64,000 bases of DNA from Candidatus Kaistella beijingensis (GTDB lineage Bacteria > Bacteroidota > Bacteroidia > Flavobacteriales > Weeksellaceae), in the NCBI RefSeq assembly GCF_020084865.1, contig NZ_CP071953.1, positions 62,001 through 126,000 of the forward strand, written 5' to 3'. The position numbers were made by a program, and so were the translations under genes. This document shows, piece after piece, positions 43,177 to 52,263 of this stretch. The notes under the pieces were generated by a model. That model did not search any database. It was not told the origin of the DNA and was given only the letters and a program-made list of their open reading frames with translations. The first letter of the stretch is position 1, and each line of letters begins with the position of its first letter.

Positions 43177-44631
43177 TTAACGATATCTTGCGTGTTCTTT
43201 ATTTTTAGAAAACCTCTGTAAAATCGGTTTGAACAGGGCTTTGTATTTTTCAATATCGAATAACTGCGAATCGGTCAACGCTTTGTAAGTCAACCACGCG
43301 CCAAATGGAAACAATACCATATTCGGCAACCACGCTGCAAGATAAGGGTCCATATTTCCTGCCCAAGCTAAATTTTCTACGGAAAGATTTAGAACATAGA
43401 AAATAATAAAAACCACAATAGCAATCACAACTGGTAATCCTAAACCGCCTTTTCTGATGATAGAGCCCAAACTAGCGCCGATTAAAAAGAAAATCAAGCA
43501 GGTTACCGAATAGGCAAAAATTCTTTGCTGGTAAATTATTACTCGGGAATAATAAGCGTGTAAACCTTTCAGCTGCTCGTCTTTTCCAAGTGCAGCCTCT
43601 TTTAGACCATCAATTTTATTATAAGCGGAGTAAAGCATTTCTTGCTTTTTCTCCTGTTTTTGATTACCGAACTTTGGGGGAGCAACAACAGGACTTTTCG
43701 GTTTTGTATTATCAACATAGGTTACATAGGTATTGGTTTGGTTGATGAGTTCCGAATTCATGTTTCCGATAATATTGCTGTTCTCTTTTTTGGCTTGTTC
43801 AATGGTTGTGTTCAGTTCAATAAAGTTTTGAAAGGAATAATCATCGGTGATTTTTTCAGCTTCAATAGCTTTATTGATGATTTCTGAAATGTTAAAATGC
43901 GAAACCAGTGTGTCGAATTTGATTGCCTGATCTGGCTGTCTAAGTCTTTGGTTGTAGTCCGCTTCGCTTAAATTGTCCTCAAAAATATGTCCGTTGAAAA
44001 GAACCAACTTCAAATAATTTCGGTTTGTTGCTGGAACAAATTTCCCCTTTTCTGCAACGATGGATTGTTGGCTTTCAAAAGAATTGGCCATTTTGTGAAT
44101 GAAAACACCTTCCAAATTCTCGCCGTTTTCCCCAGAAATTTTATCAAACTTCACGCTGTAACCCGGAATTTGCTGAATAAATTGCCCAGGTGTAAAATTC
44201 AGTGCGGGTTTTGTGGCTGCAATATTATAGAGCATATTTTTTGCCTTCCGCTGGAAATCGGGTATGACGTTATTCGAAAAGAAAAATAGAAAAACGGAAA
44301 AACCAACAGTTACCACAAAAAGCGGCATCATAATCCTGGTTAAAGAAATTCCGGCGGCTTTCATCGCGGCGAGTTCATACCGTTCCCCAAAATCTCCGAA
44401 AGTCATAATTGCTGCAAGTAAAACCGTGAGCGGAAGAACCAACTGTACGACAATCGCGGAGAGATAGGAAAGCAGTTTCAAAATTTCCCAATAACTCAAA
44501 CCTTTCCCGGTGAACTGCGCCAATCGAATCCAAATGATGTTTACCACGAAAATGAAAAACAGCACGCTGAAAATAAAAAGAAACGGACCGAAAAAAGTCT
44601 TGATGACGTAGCCGTCGAGTTTTTTTATCAT
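43177..44631 (-). CDS. LptF/LptG family permease
   Basis: 484 residues with helices near 12-35, 50-75, 98-120 and three at the C-terminus (about 370-455), and a large periplasmic beta domain between, the YjgP/YjgQ layout. Together with LptBC it extracts lipopolysaccharide from the inner membrane. It is expanded by a Gln/Lys-rich periplasmic loop (AKKENSNIIGNMNSELINQT). Downstream of lolA and ftsK on the same strand. Confidence 0.92.
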   Translation of the reverse strand: MIKKLDGYVIKTFFGPFLFIFSVLFFIFVVNIIWIRLAQFTGKGLSYWEILKLLSYLSAIVVQLVLPLTVLLAAIMTFGDFGERYELAAMKAAGISLTRIMMPLFVVTVGFSVFLFFFSNNVIPDFQRKAKNMLYNIAATKPALNFTPGQFIQQIPGYSVKFDKISGENGENLEGVFIHKMANSFESQQSIVAEKGKFVPATNRNYLKLVLFNGHIFEDNLSEADYNQRLRQPDQAIKFDTLVSHFNISEIINKAIEAEKITDDYSFQNFIELNTTIEQAKKENSNIIGNMNSELINQTNTYVTYVDNTKPKSPVVAPPKFGNQKQEKKQEMLYSAYNKIDGLKEAALGKDEQLKGLHAYYSRVIIYQQRIFAYSVTCLIFFLIGASLGSIIRKGGLGLPVVIAIVVFIIFYVLNLSVENLAWAGNMDPYLAAWLPNMVLFPFGAWLTYKALTDSQLFDIEKYKALFKPILQRFSKNKEHARYR

Positions 44632-44698
44632 GGGTCAAATTTAACAAAAAAGTCACAAAAGATTTCTCTCTGTGACTTTTCTATTTTATTATTAAATT

Positions 44699-45346
44699 TT
44701 ATAATTCCGTTACAATATAATTTTTATACTGCGCTTTGTCAAAACTAAACATGGAGTTACTCAAATTTTGATTTTCCCGATAATCACTGATTGCGATTAC
44801 TGATACAGAATTATCCGTTGAAAACTGCTCCAATTTTACCAATTGATTTTTCGCCGTATTTACAAAAAGATTTACTTCCTTGATGCCGTTGTTTTTTGTA
44901 GGTGAAAGTTTGATATAATCAGTATTGACACCATTTACACGAACTTTTCCAACATATTTTACGTTGTAGCCTTTTTTATATTCTTCGATATAATTTAAAG
45001 GGGAAAACATTTGCTCGTTTCCTGTTGGTTTTGCAACGGTAACTTCTTGGTCTTCAGCCGAAATGTTATAAATTTTGCTTCCGTCGAAAATCTGCTCTGT
45101 TCCCATAATTTTCAGCTTGTATTTGTTTTTTGCTGAATAAAAAATTCCCGGTTCTGTTTTAGTTACGTTCTTTCCGTTTCCTGTTCCGTAAACAAATTTA
45201 AAGTAAACGTTGTTTTTTGCTTTGTAGTTGCTAGAAACCGCATCTAAAATCGACTTTGCTTTAGCGTCAACTTTCTGCGCAGAAAAACTTGCAGCCGTTC
45301 CTAAGGCGAAGATTCCAAGAGTAACTTTCTTCAATATATTTTTCAT
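44699..45346 (-). CDS. lolA: Outer membrane lipoprotein carrier protein LolA
   Basis: 215 residues with signal peptide (cut near FSAQ). The pattern AKSILDAVSSNYKAKNNVYF, GIFYSAKNKYKLKIMGTEQI and FDKAQYKNYIVTEL is that of Bacteroidota LolA. It ferries lipoproteins through the periplasm. It lies between ftsK and lptF/G, the usual flavobacterial order. Confidence 0.9.
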   Translation of the reverse strand: MKNILKKVTLGIFALGTAASFSAQKVDAKAKSILDAVSSNYKAKNNVYFKFVYGTGNGKNVTKTEPGIFYSAKNKYKLKIMGTEQIFDGSKIYNISAEDQEVTVAKPTGNEQMFSPLNYIEEYKKGYNVKYVGKVRVNGVNTDYIKLSPTKNNGIKEVNLFVNTAKNQLVKLEQFSTDNSVSVIAISDYRENQNLSNSMFSFDKAQYKNYIVTEL

Positions 45347-45494
45347 AGGTAGAATTTATTGTTTTTAAGGGTCATATTCAATCGCCTTTTTCCACAATAA
45401 TTTTGGGTATAAACTAATCTTGGCGATTTCATTCTTTTTTATTTTTTGGATTAAAAATTTGCCATAAAGTTAAACCGTTGTTTAAAGTTTAAAT

Positions 45495-47990
45495 TTATTT
45501 GCGCAATTCTTCCAAAAACTGTTCCAAAGAATTTAAATCACTGATTAGCACTTCCCTTGCTTTTGCCCCATTGAAGCCGCCTACAATTCCACTACCTTCC
45601 AACTGGTCCATGATTCTTCCGGCTCTGTTGTAACCTAATTTTAACTGTCTTTGAAGCATTGAAGTGGAGCCTTGCTGAGTGGAAACAATAATTCTAGCTG
45701 CATCTTCAAATAGAGCGTCTTTTTCGTTTGGATCAAAAGTTCCCGCAGAAGATGTAGTTTCCTCGCTTGAATATTCAGGTAGCATGAATGCACTTGCATA
45801 ACCTTTCTGTTCACCGATGAATTCTGCAATTTTTTCAACTTCGGGAGTATCCACAAATGCGCATTGCAGTCTTAAAATTTCATTTCCGTTAAAGTATAGC
45901 ATATCACCTTTTCCAATCAGCTGATCAGCTCCCGGAGAATCTAAAATCGTTCTTGAATCTACACTCGAAATCACACGGAACGCTGCTCTTGCCGGGAAAT
46001 TCGCCTTAATCATACCTGTAATTACATTCACAGAAGGACGTTGAGTCGCAACGATTAAGTGAATTCCAACTGCTCTTGCTAATTGAGCCAATCTTGCAAT
46101 AGGAAGTTCTACTTCTTTTCCTGCGGTCATAATTAAATCCGCAAATTCGTCCACGACCAAAACGATGTAGGGTAAATAGCGATGACCATTTTCAGGATTA
46201 AGTTTTCTTTCGGAAAATTTCTTGTTGTATTCTTTTAAGTTTTTACAGAAAGCGTTTTTCAACAAATCGTAACGCGTATCCATTTCGACACAAAGTGAAT
46301 TCAACGTGTTGATTACTTTGTGAGTGTCGGTGATGATTGCGTCGTCTCCATCGGGAAGTTTGGCGAGATAGTGTCTTTCAATTTTTGAGTAAAGAGAAAG
46401 TTCCACTTTTTTCGGATCCACCATCACAAACTTCAATTCGCTCGGATGTTTCTTGTAGAGTAGGGAAGTTAAAATCGCATTAATACCCACCGATTTTCCT
46501 TGTCCGGTTGCACCCGCCATCAATAAATGAGGCATTTTGGACAAATCTGCCATAAAGATTTCATTGGAAATGGTCTTCCCGAAAACCACCGGCAAATCCA
46601 TATCCGTATTTTGGAATTTTTGGGAAGCAATCACACTTCTCATCGAAACCATGGAGGGATTTTTTCTTGGAACTTCAATTCCAATCGTACCTTTTCCGGG
46701 CATCGGTGCAATAATTCTGATTCCTAAAGCGGAAAGATTTAAGGCAATATCATCCTGCAATTTTTTAATCGAAGCAACACGAATTCCCGCTTCGGGAACA
46801 ATTTCGTATAAAGTTACAGTCGGTCCAATCGTCGCTTTGATTTCTGCAATTCCTACGTTGAAGTTTTTCAGTAATCCAACGATTTTATTTTTATTTTCTT
46901 CGAGTTCGTCTTTGTTGATGGAGATTTCTTCGTTTCCGTAATCTCTCAATAAATCGATTGTCGGCATTTGAAAATTCGCCAAATCAAGTTTATGATCATA
47001 AAGTCCGTGTTTTTGAACCAATTCTTGAGATTTTTGGTCGGCATCATCCAAAATATCAACTGTTTTTGCGACTTCCACTTTGAAATTGATGTCGTCTTTT
47101 TGAGTTGGAATTTCAACAACAGCAGAAGAAGTTGGACTTAAACTAACAGAACTTCCTGTAGATTCGGAAACCTTAATATTCGGCAAATCATCTTCAAAAG
47201 AAGTTTGATTCGGAGTTTTTATGGTTTCAAAATCGTTGGAGATTTCGACTTTCGGCAAATCTTTTGGAATCGTGTTTAAAGTCTGTGCAGCAACATTTAA
47301 AGGTTGGGTTTTAGGAATTTCGTTGCCGTCGTTTGCCAATTCTTCAAGCTCTTCATCGGCTTCAAAATTTTCAGAAGAACTCGGCATCATTGATTTTACG
47401 CGACCTAAAGTGTTTTCGTTGAGCTCATTCAATTTTGATTTTACGTTATTCGGATTTAAGTTAAATTCAAGAATAAAATACAGCGCGATACTCACCAAAA
47501 GAACCATCCAAAGTCCAACCGTTCCAATCACAGAATTCAGAAAATCCATAATTTGAAAACCGTAAACACCACTTAAAACGCCTTCTCCTTTGGTAATAGC
47601 ACCCATCAAAATCGGAAGCCAACAAATAAAGAACAGGGAATGACCAATTGTTTTCCAAGGTTTGAAATAATTCTTTTTCAGGATCATCATTCCAAAAACG
47701 AAGAACAAAAACGCTACAATAAATGCCGCAATTCCTAAACTTTCGAAGATGAAAAAATTTCCAAGCCAATCACCGATTTTCCCAAAAATATTGGAAGATT
47801 TTACGGTTTTGTCGAGCATTGTTCCGGCTTGACTTTGGTCTGCTTTCCAGTTCATTAAGTAAGAAATGAAAGAAAAAGTCATGACTACAGAAATCAAGAC
47901 AAACAGAATTCCAAAAAAAATGCGTGGTTTAGAGAGGGTTTTATTTTGTACAGCCGGCTGTTCCGGAGCTTTTTTCGTGTTCTTTTCCAT
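45495..47990 (-). CDS. ftsK: DNA translocase FtsK/SpoIIIE
   Basis: 831 residues. Four or five N-terminal membrane helices (about 25-190), an acidic linker, then the RecA-like motor with Walker A GATGQGKSVG near residue 490 and Walker B IVLVVDEFADL. The C-terminal gamma winged helix (TSMLQRQLKLGYNRAGRIMD) reads polar KOPS-like sites. It pumps chromosome ends through the septum and activates XerCD at dif. lolA follows after 148 bases. Confidence 0.95.
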   Translation of the reverse strand: MEKNTKKAPEQPAVQNKTLSKPRIFFGILFVLISVVMTFSFISYLMNWKADQSQAGTMLDKTVKSSNIFGKIGDWLGNFFIFESLGIAAFIVAFLFFVFGMMILKKNYFKPWKTIGHSLFFICWLPILMGAITKGEGVLSGVYGFQIMDFLNSVIGTVGLWMVLLVSIALYFILEFNLNPNNVKSKLNELNENTLGRVKSMMPSSSENFEADEELEELANDGNEIPKTQPLNVAAQTLNTIPKDLPKVEISNDFETIKTPNQTSFEDDLPNIKVSESTGSSVSLSPTSSAVVEIPTQKDDINFKVEVAKTVDILDDADQKSQELVQKHGLYDHKLDLANFQMPTIDLLRDYGNEEISINKDELEENKNKIVGLLKNFNVGIAEIKATIGPTVTLYEIVPEAGIRVASIKKLQDDIALNLSALGIRIIAPMPGKGTIGIEVPRKNPSMVSMRSVIASQKFQNTDMDLPVVFGKTISNEIFMADLSKMPHLLMAGATGQGKSVGINAILTSLLYKKHPSELKFVMVDPKKVELSLYSKIERHYLAKLPDGDDAIITDTHKVINTLNSLCVEMDTRYDLLKNAFCKNLKEYNKKFSERKLNPENGHRYLPYIVLVVDEFADLIMTAGKEVELPIARLAQLARAVGIHLIVATQRPSVNVITGMIKANFPARAAFRVISSVDSRTILDSPGADQLIGKGDMLYFNGNEILRLQCAFVDTPEVEKIAEFIGEQKGYASAFMLPEYSSEETTSSAGTFDPNEKDALFEDAARIIVSTQQGSTSMLQRQLKLGYNRAGRIMDQLEGSGIVGGFNGAKAREVLISDLNSLEQFLEELRK

Positions 47991-48209
47991 AATATCGATG
48001 AGGGCAAATTTAATAATAATTTTAAGAAATTGTGACCATGTTAGGAGTTTTATTTAGCATTAAAATGTTGAAATTATCTCCATATTTCTTTAAGTTTTTG
48101 ATATTGATGAAAAATAATTGATGAGTTTGAAAATAATGAAAAATCTCAATATGATTATTTTTTATGGAATAATATTTGAACTCGATTGACAATATTTAAA
48201 TCGATCGCA

Positions 48210-48437
48210 ATGAATCCAAACAATGAAAATAACAACGAAGAAAATTCTAAAAAAGTTGCTCCCGAAATTTTAGAATCTGCTGAAGACAACCAATCTAAAT
48301 CAGCACCTGAAAACAGAGACAGACTGCCGGAAAATGCCGAAAATGCAGTTCCGCCAAAAGCTTGGGAGAATCAGAAAAAAGCGTATGACGACGCTTGGGA
48401 AAACAATAAAAATCAAAATCTTGATAATGATTTTTAG
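48210..48437 (+). CDS. Small acidic, probably disordered protein, 75 aa
   Basis: From MNPNNENNNEENSKKVAPEI; an upstream in-frame ATG at 48186 is less likely. The composition is dominated by Asn, Glu, Lys and Pro with no hydrophobic core, ending KKAYDDAWENNKNQNLDNDF. Function unknown. It has its own terminator. Divergent from ftsK. Confidence 0.6.
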   Translation: MNPNNENNNEENSKKVAPEILESAEDNQSKSAPENRDRLPENAENAVPPKAWENQKKAYDDAWENNKNQNLDNDF

Positions 48438-48454
48438 ATTTTCAGAAACAAAAA

Positions 48455-48482
48455 AAATCCACTTTTGAGGTGGAATTTTTAT
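48455..48482. terminator. Bidirectional terminator between the 75-aa gene and the thioesterase gene
   Basis: TCCAC (48458-48462) pairs with GTGGA (48470-48474) with A and T runs on the flanks, extending the stem to AAATTCCAC-like pairing. Confidence 0.6.
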
Positions 48483-48500
48483 TTCAAATTGATTCAGTAT

Positions 48501-48890
48501 TTAATTGTTAAAAATCTTGACCGGTTTTTTATTTTCATCCAAAGCAACCAGCGTGAAATCGCCTGAAACCGCTTTCTCTCTCTTTTCTTTATACATTTCC
48601 TCAACGAAAACTTCTACATTCACTTTCAAACTTGAGTTGCCGACATATTTTACCTTACCGATAAGTTCAACCAGCGTATCTGCAGGAATTGGTTTTTTAA
48701 AATCACTTCGGTCGCAACTTACCGTCACAAAGGACTTTCTTGCAAATCTTGCGGCGGTCATAAACGCAACTTCGTCCATCATTTCCATCACCGTTCCACC
48801 AAACATGGTGTTGTGATGATTGGTAATGTTCGGAAAAACTACTTTGAAAACATGGGTTTCGGAATCTTTAATTTTTGATTCGTAATTCAT
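48501..48890 (-). CDS. Acyl-CoA thioesterase, hotdog fold (YciA/Acot-like)
   Basis: 129 residues. NHHNTMFGGTVMEMMDEVAF (24-43) is the catalytic Asn/Asp region of the 4-hydroxybenzoyl/acyl-CoA thioesterase family, with VTVSCDRSDFKKPI (the core strand and loop) following. It releases CoA from acyl-CoA. The length is short for YciA but complete. Upstream, a cobalamin-riboswitch-like RNA is encoded on the same strand. Confidence 0.88.
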   Translation of the reverse strand: MNYESKIKDSETHVFKVVFPNITNHHNTMFGGTVMEMMDEVAFMTAARFARKSFVTVSCDRSDFKKPIPADTLVELIGKVKYVGNSSLKVNVEVFVEEMYKEKREKAVSGDFTLVALDENKKPVKIFNN

Positions 48891-48956
48891 TTCTCTGGGG
48901 TTAAAAATTCATATTTGAAATGAATAGAAATTTTTTCTACTTCAAATCGCGAAAGT

Positions 48957-49040
48957 TTTTGGGGATCCGACTTCTTATTTCTAAATTACGGTTGCGCGAC
49001 AGTTCGTGAGTTGCACACGATTCACCCTTTTTGCCGGTAA
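48957..49040 (-). promoter_or_regulatory. Candidate cobalamin (B12) riboswitch
   Basis: On the minus strand: GGCAAAAAGGGTGAA, then CGTGTGCAACTCACG (P6-like hairpin), then the highly conserved ACTGTCGCGCAACCGTAA, then GAAGTCGGATCCCC resembling the B12 box (AGYCMGgAgaCC). CCGGC at the 5' end can pair with GTCGG at the 3' end and close the core. The peripheral P1/P2 part seems short or absent. A TATATTTA promoter-like box (49045-49038) overlaps its 5' edge. The downstream gene is the thioesterase, 67 bases on. An AT-only hairpin (48914-48946) lies between and could be the switch. Confidence 0.58.
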
Positions 49041-49080
49041 ATATAGCTGTTTTTGTGAAAAATTTAATGATTTCTTAATG

Positions 49081-49370
49081 CCAATTGACGCAGATTTTAA
49101 AATGAAGAAAAATGCAGTATTCATAACGAGAAAGATTTGCATGAAGCTCTGAAATCAGGAAAAATCTGGGGCGAAGGTTTAGTCGTTAATGGTCAAGAGC
49201 CGATGGATGCTACAAATTCTTTGCAACTACTTCCGAATATTGGTGTGATTCCACACATTGGCTCCTCAAAAAGCGAAGCAAGAAATGGAATGGCCAAATT
49301 AGATGCAAAAAATATCGTTGCGTTTTTGAATTTCGAAAAATTGCATACTTGTGCAAATACGAAAGTTTAA
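49081..49370 (+). pseudogene. Remnant of a D-isomer 2-hydroxyacid dehydrogenase gene
   Basis: 49081-49125 encodes PIDADFKMKKNAVFI; after a frame change, 49125 onward encodes NEKDLHEALKSGKIWGEGLV and later LPNIGVIPHIGSSKSEARNG and MAKLDAKNIVAFLN. In intact glyoxylate/hydroxypyruvate reductases AVFINTARGAVVNEKDL is continuous, so about eight codons (NTARGAVV) are lost together with the frame. Everything N-terminal, including the Rossmann motif, is also gone. It keeps the active-site His of LPHIGS. Confidence 0.8.
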
Positions 49371-49430
49371 AAAATAAGTTGGAATTGGAATCATTTTTGA
49401 CTTAACAAATTAATTTTAAAATCCACTATT

Positions 49431-49730
49431 ATGAGTACAGAAGATAAAGACAAAGAATTAGAAAAGAATTTAGAAGAATTGGATTATAATCCAAAAGAAG
49501 ATATTTTTAACAAAGAAGAAGCTATCCCGATGGACGGGGATGGGAATCCTATTACCAACCCGAATAATGTAGTTGACGAAATGCCTTATGGATTGGATAT
49601 CCCTGGTTCGGAAGATGACGACAACTTTGAACAGATTACAAGCCAAATTCCCGACGAAGAAAATGAATATTACAGTTTGAGTGATAATGAAGATGACCAC
49701 GAGGAAGCAAATGAAGACCTGATTGAATAA
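49431..49730 (+). CDS. Small highly acidic protein, 99 aa, unknown function
   Basis: Begins MSTEDKDKELEKNLEELDYN; mostly Asp, Glu, Asn and Pro with few hydrophobics (MPYGLDIPGSEDDDNFEQI) and an acidic tail. Probably disordered. Conserved-looking small acidic genes of this type are common in Chryseobacterium. A strong terminator follows. Confidence 0.65.
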   Translation: MSTEDKDKELEKNLEELDYNPKEDIFNKEEAIPMDGDGNPITNPNNVVDEMPYGLDIPGSEDDDNFEQITSQIPDEENEYYSLSDNEDDHEEANEDLIE

Positions 49731-49736
49731 TAACAG

Positions 49737-49763
49737 CCTTACTTTTTAAGTAAGGTTTTTTTT
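49737..49763 (+). terminator. Intrinsic terminator after the 99-aa acidic gene
   Basis: CCTTACTT (49737-49744) pairs with AAGTAAGG (49748-49755), followed by eight T. Confidence 0.8.
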
Positions 49764-50129
49764 GATGAAAAAATGTGCAGTGGATTTTTCCCTTTGGCTA
49801 ATAGATACGCAACATCTGGAAATAAAATACAATTAACCATAATTTTCGACATAACCCAACAAGCATAGAAGGCATTTCTTAGTTTCTCGACTTTAAGTTC
49901 ACTTTTAAAATTGAATAGTTCTGAACAAAATTCGAAAATTAAGCTAAAGAGAATTAAGATTCGGAGATTGGGTTTTTAAAATTTTAACTGATAGCAATAA
50001 TTTTACGCAATCTAATATTCTCAATAAATGTTAAATTCCATATCTTTTAATATTTGCATAGATTTTCTAATTTGAATATCTTTAAAACCACAAAATTTCA
50101 AATCTCAAATAAGAAATCTCAATTTAAGC
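49764..50129. other. Gene-free stretch upstream of hutU
   Basis: I see no gene, RNA or palindrome here apart from the hutU promoter and, at 50094-50125, a low-complexity tract (TTTCAAATCTCAAATAAGAA) of the kind found before several other start codons. Confidence 0.5.
50053..50084 (+). promoter_or_regulatory. Possible hutU promoter, TTTG-N20-TATCTTTA
   Basis: TTTG at 50053-50056 and TATCTTTA at 50077-50084, 46 bases before the start codon. The spacer is one longer than optimal and the last base of the -7 box differs. Confidence 0.45.
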
Positions 50130-52115
50130 ATGACTTTCCAACAACAAATTCAACAGGGAATTCCCAACGAATTACCTCAGCCAAAACCATACAACCCAGC
50201 CATCAATCACGCGCCGAAACGTAAGGAAATCTTAACGGATGAAGAGAAGAAACTCGCTCTGAAAAACGCTTTACGTTATTTCGAACCAAAGTTTCATGCG
50301 GAATTATTACCGGAATTTAAGGAAGAACTGGAGAAGTTCGGAAGAATTTACATGTACCGTTTCCGTCCGGATTACGAGATGAAAGCGAGAGACATTGCAG
50401 AATATCCGGGAAAATCTGAACAAGCCAAGGCGATTATGCTGATGATTCAAAATAATTTGGATTATGCAGTGGCACAACATCCCCACGAATTGATAACTTA
50501 CGGTGGAAACGGAGCCGTTTTCAGCAACTGGGCGCAATATCTTTTGACAATGCAATATTTGTCGGAAATGACGGACGAACAAACTTTGGTAATGTATTCC
50601 GGGCATCCGATGGGATTGTTTCCTTCGCACAAAGATGCACCGAGAGTGGTTGTGACTAATGGAATGATGATTCCGAATTATTCTAAACCGGATGATTGGG
50701 AAAAATTCAATGCTTTGGGCGTGACGCAGTACGGACAAATGACGGCTGGATCTTATATGTACATTGGTCCGCAGGGAATTGTTCACGGAACGACGATTAC
50801 CGTTTTGAATGCTTTCAGAAAAATAAATAAGGAGCCAAAAGGCGGATTATTCGTGACTTCCGGTTTGGGAGGAATGTCCGGAGCGCAGCCAAAAGCAGGA
50901 AATATTGCAGGTTGCGTTACCGTGATTGCAGAAGTGAATCCAAAGATTACTAAAATTCGTCACGACCAGAAATGGGTGAACGAAATCCACGAAAATCTGG
51001 ATGACTTGGTAGAAAGAGTGAGAAAAGCTCAGGAAAATGAGGAGGCGGTTTCTTTAGCTTACCTTGGCAACGTCGTTGATATATGGGAAAAATTTGATGC
51101 AGAAAATTTAAGAATCGATATCGGTTCAGACCAAACTTCGCTTCACAATCCTTGGGCAGGCGGTTATTATCCGGTCGGACAAACCTTTGAGGAATCCAAT
51201 AAAATGATGGCAGAAAACCCTGAATTATTCAAAGAAAAAGTTCAGGAAACGCTGAGAAGACACGCTTCCGCCATCAATAAACACACAGCAAAAGGTACCT
51301 ATTTCTTCGATTACGGAAATGCTTTCTTACTGGAAGCATCAAGAGCCGGAGCCGATGTAATGGCAGAAAATCCAACTTTGGGAAGAGAGTTTAGATATCC
51401 TTCTTATGTTCAGGATATTATGGGACCGATGTGTTTCGATTATGGTTTCGGGCCTTTCCGTTGGGTCTGTGCGAGCGGAAAATCGGAAGATTTACAAAAA
51501 ACGGACGAAATTGCCTGCAATGTTTTAGAGGAAATAATTAAAAATTCTCCCGAGGAAATTCAGCAGCAAATGAAAGACAATATTCAGTGGATTAAAGGTG
51601 CACAGGAAAACAATCTGGTTGTGGGTTCACAGGCAAGAATTTTATATGCCGATGCGGAAGGTAGAATGAAAATCGCAGAAGCCTTTAATAAAGCCATTAA
51701 AAACGGTGAAATTGGTCCGGTTGTTTTAGGTCGCGACCATCACGATGTTTCAGGAACAGATTCGCCGTATAGAGAAACTTCCAATATTTATGACGGCTCT
51801 AGATTTACAGCTGATATGGCGATTCACAATGTGATTGGCGACAGTTTCCGTGGCGCAACCTGGGTATCCATTCACAATGGTGGCGGCGTTGGTTGGGGAG
51901 AAGTAATCAATGGTGGTTTCGGAATGCTCCTCGACGGAAGTGACGATGCCGACAGAAGATTAAAATCGATGCTGTTCTGGGATGTCAACAACGGAATTTC
52001 CCGCAGAAGTTGGGCAAGAAACGAAGGTGCCATTTTCGCCATAAAAAGAGCGATGGAAGTGGAGCCGAATTTGAAAGTGACGTTGCCGAATCTAGTTGAC
52101 GATAAACTTCTTTAG
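50130..52115 (+). CDS. hutU: Urocanate hydratase
   Basis: 661 residues. It converts urocanate to imidazolone propionate in histidine breakdown, with tightly bound NAD+. NAD-site TSGLGGMSGAQPKAG and the urocanase signature region around DYGFGPFRWVCASGKSEDLQ are present. The protein is longer than the approximately 555-residue proteobacterial form, as is normal for Bacteroidota. No other hut genes lie next to it in the window, so it appears monocistronic. Confidence 0.94.
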   Translation: MTFQQQIQQGIPNELPQPKPYNPAINHAPKRKEILTDEEKKLALKNALRYFEPKFHAELLPEFKEELEKFGRIYMYRFRPDYEMKARDIAEYPGKSEQAKAIMLMIQNNLDYAVAQHPHELITYGGNGAVFSNWAQYLLTMQYLSEMTDEQTLVMYSGHPMGLFPSHKDAPRVVVTNGMMIPNYSKPDDWEKFNALGVTQYGQMTAGSYMYIGPQGIVHGTTITVLNAFRKINKEPKGGLFVTSGLGGMSGAQPKAGNIAGCVTVIAEVNPKITKIRHDQKWVNEIHENLDDLVERVRKAQENEEAVSLAYLGNVVDIWEKFDAENLRIDIGSDQTSLHNPWAGGYYPVGQTFEESNKMMAENPELFKEKVQETLRRHASAINKHTAKGTYFFDYGNAFLLEASRAGADVMAENPTLGREFRYPSYVQDIMGPMCFDYGFGPFRWVCASGKSEDLQKTDEIACNVLEEIIKNSPEEIQQQMKDNIQWIKGAQENNLVVGSQARILYADAEGRMKIAEAFNKAIKNGEIGPVVLGRDHHDVSGTDSPYRETSNIYDGSRFTADMAIHNVIGDSFRGATWVSIHNGGGVGWGEVINGGFGMLLDGSDDADRRLKSMLFWDVNNGISRRSWARNEGAIFAIKRAMEVEPNLKVTLPNLVDDKLL

Positions 52116-52136
52116 TAATTTCTTAAGTAATCTTTG

Positions 52137-52160
52137 CACCTCAATTTTGAGGTGTTTTTT
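52137..52160 (+). terminator. Intrinsic terminator after hutU
   Basis: CACCTC (52137-52142) pairs with GAGGTG (52149-52154), followed by seven T. Confidence 0.75.
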
Positions 52161-52263
52161 TGTTGAAATTTTATCAATAAACTTAATAGTATATTTCTAT
52201 ACTAATTTTAATTAATTGGTATTATAATTGTCTAATTATTACTACAACAAAAAATATATTATT

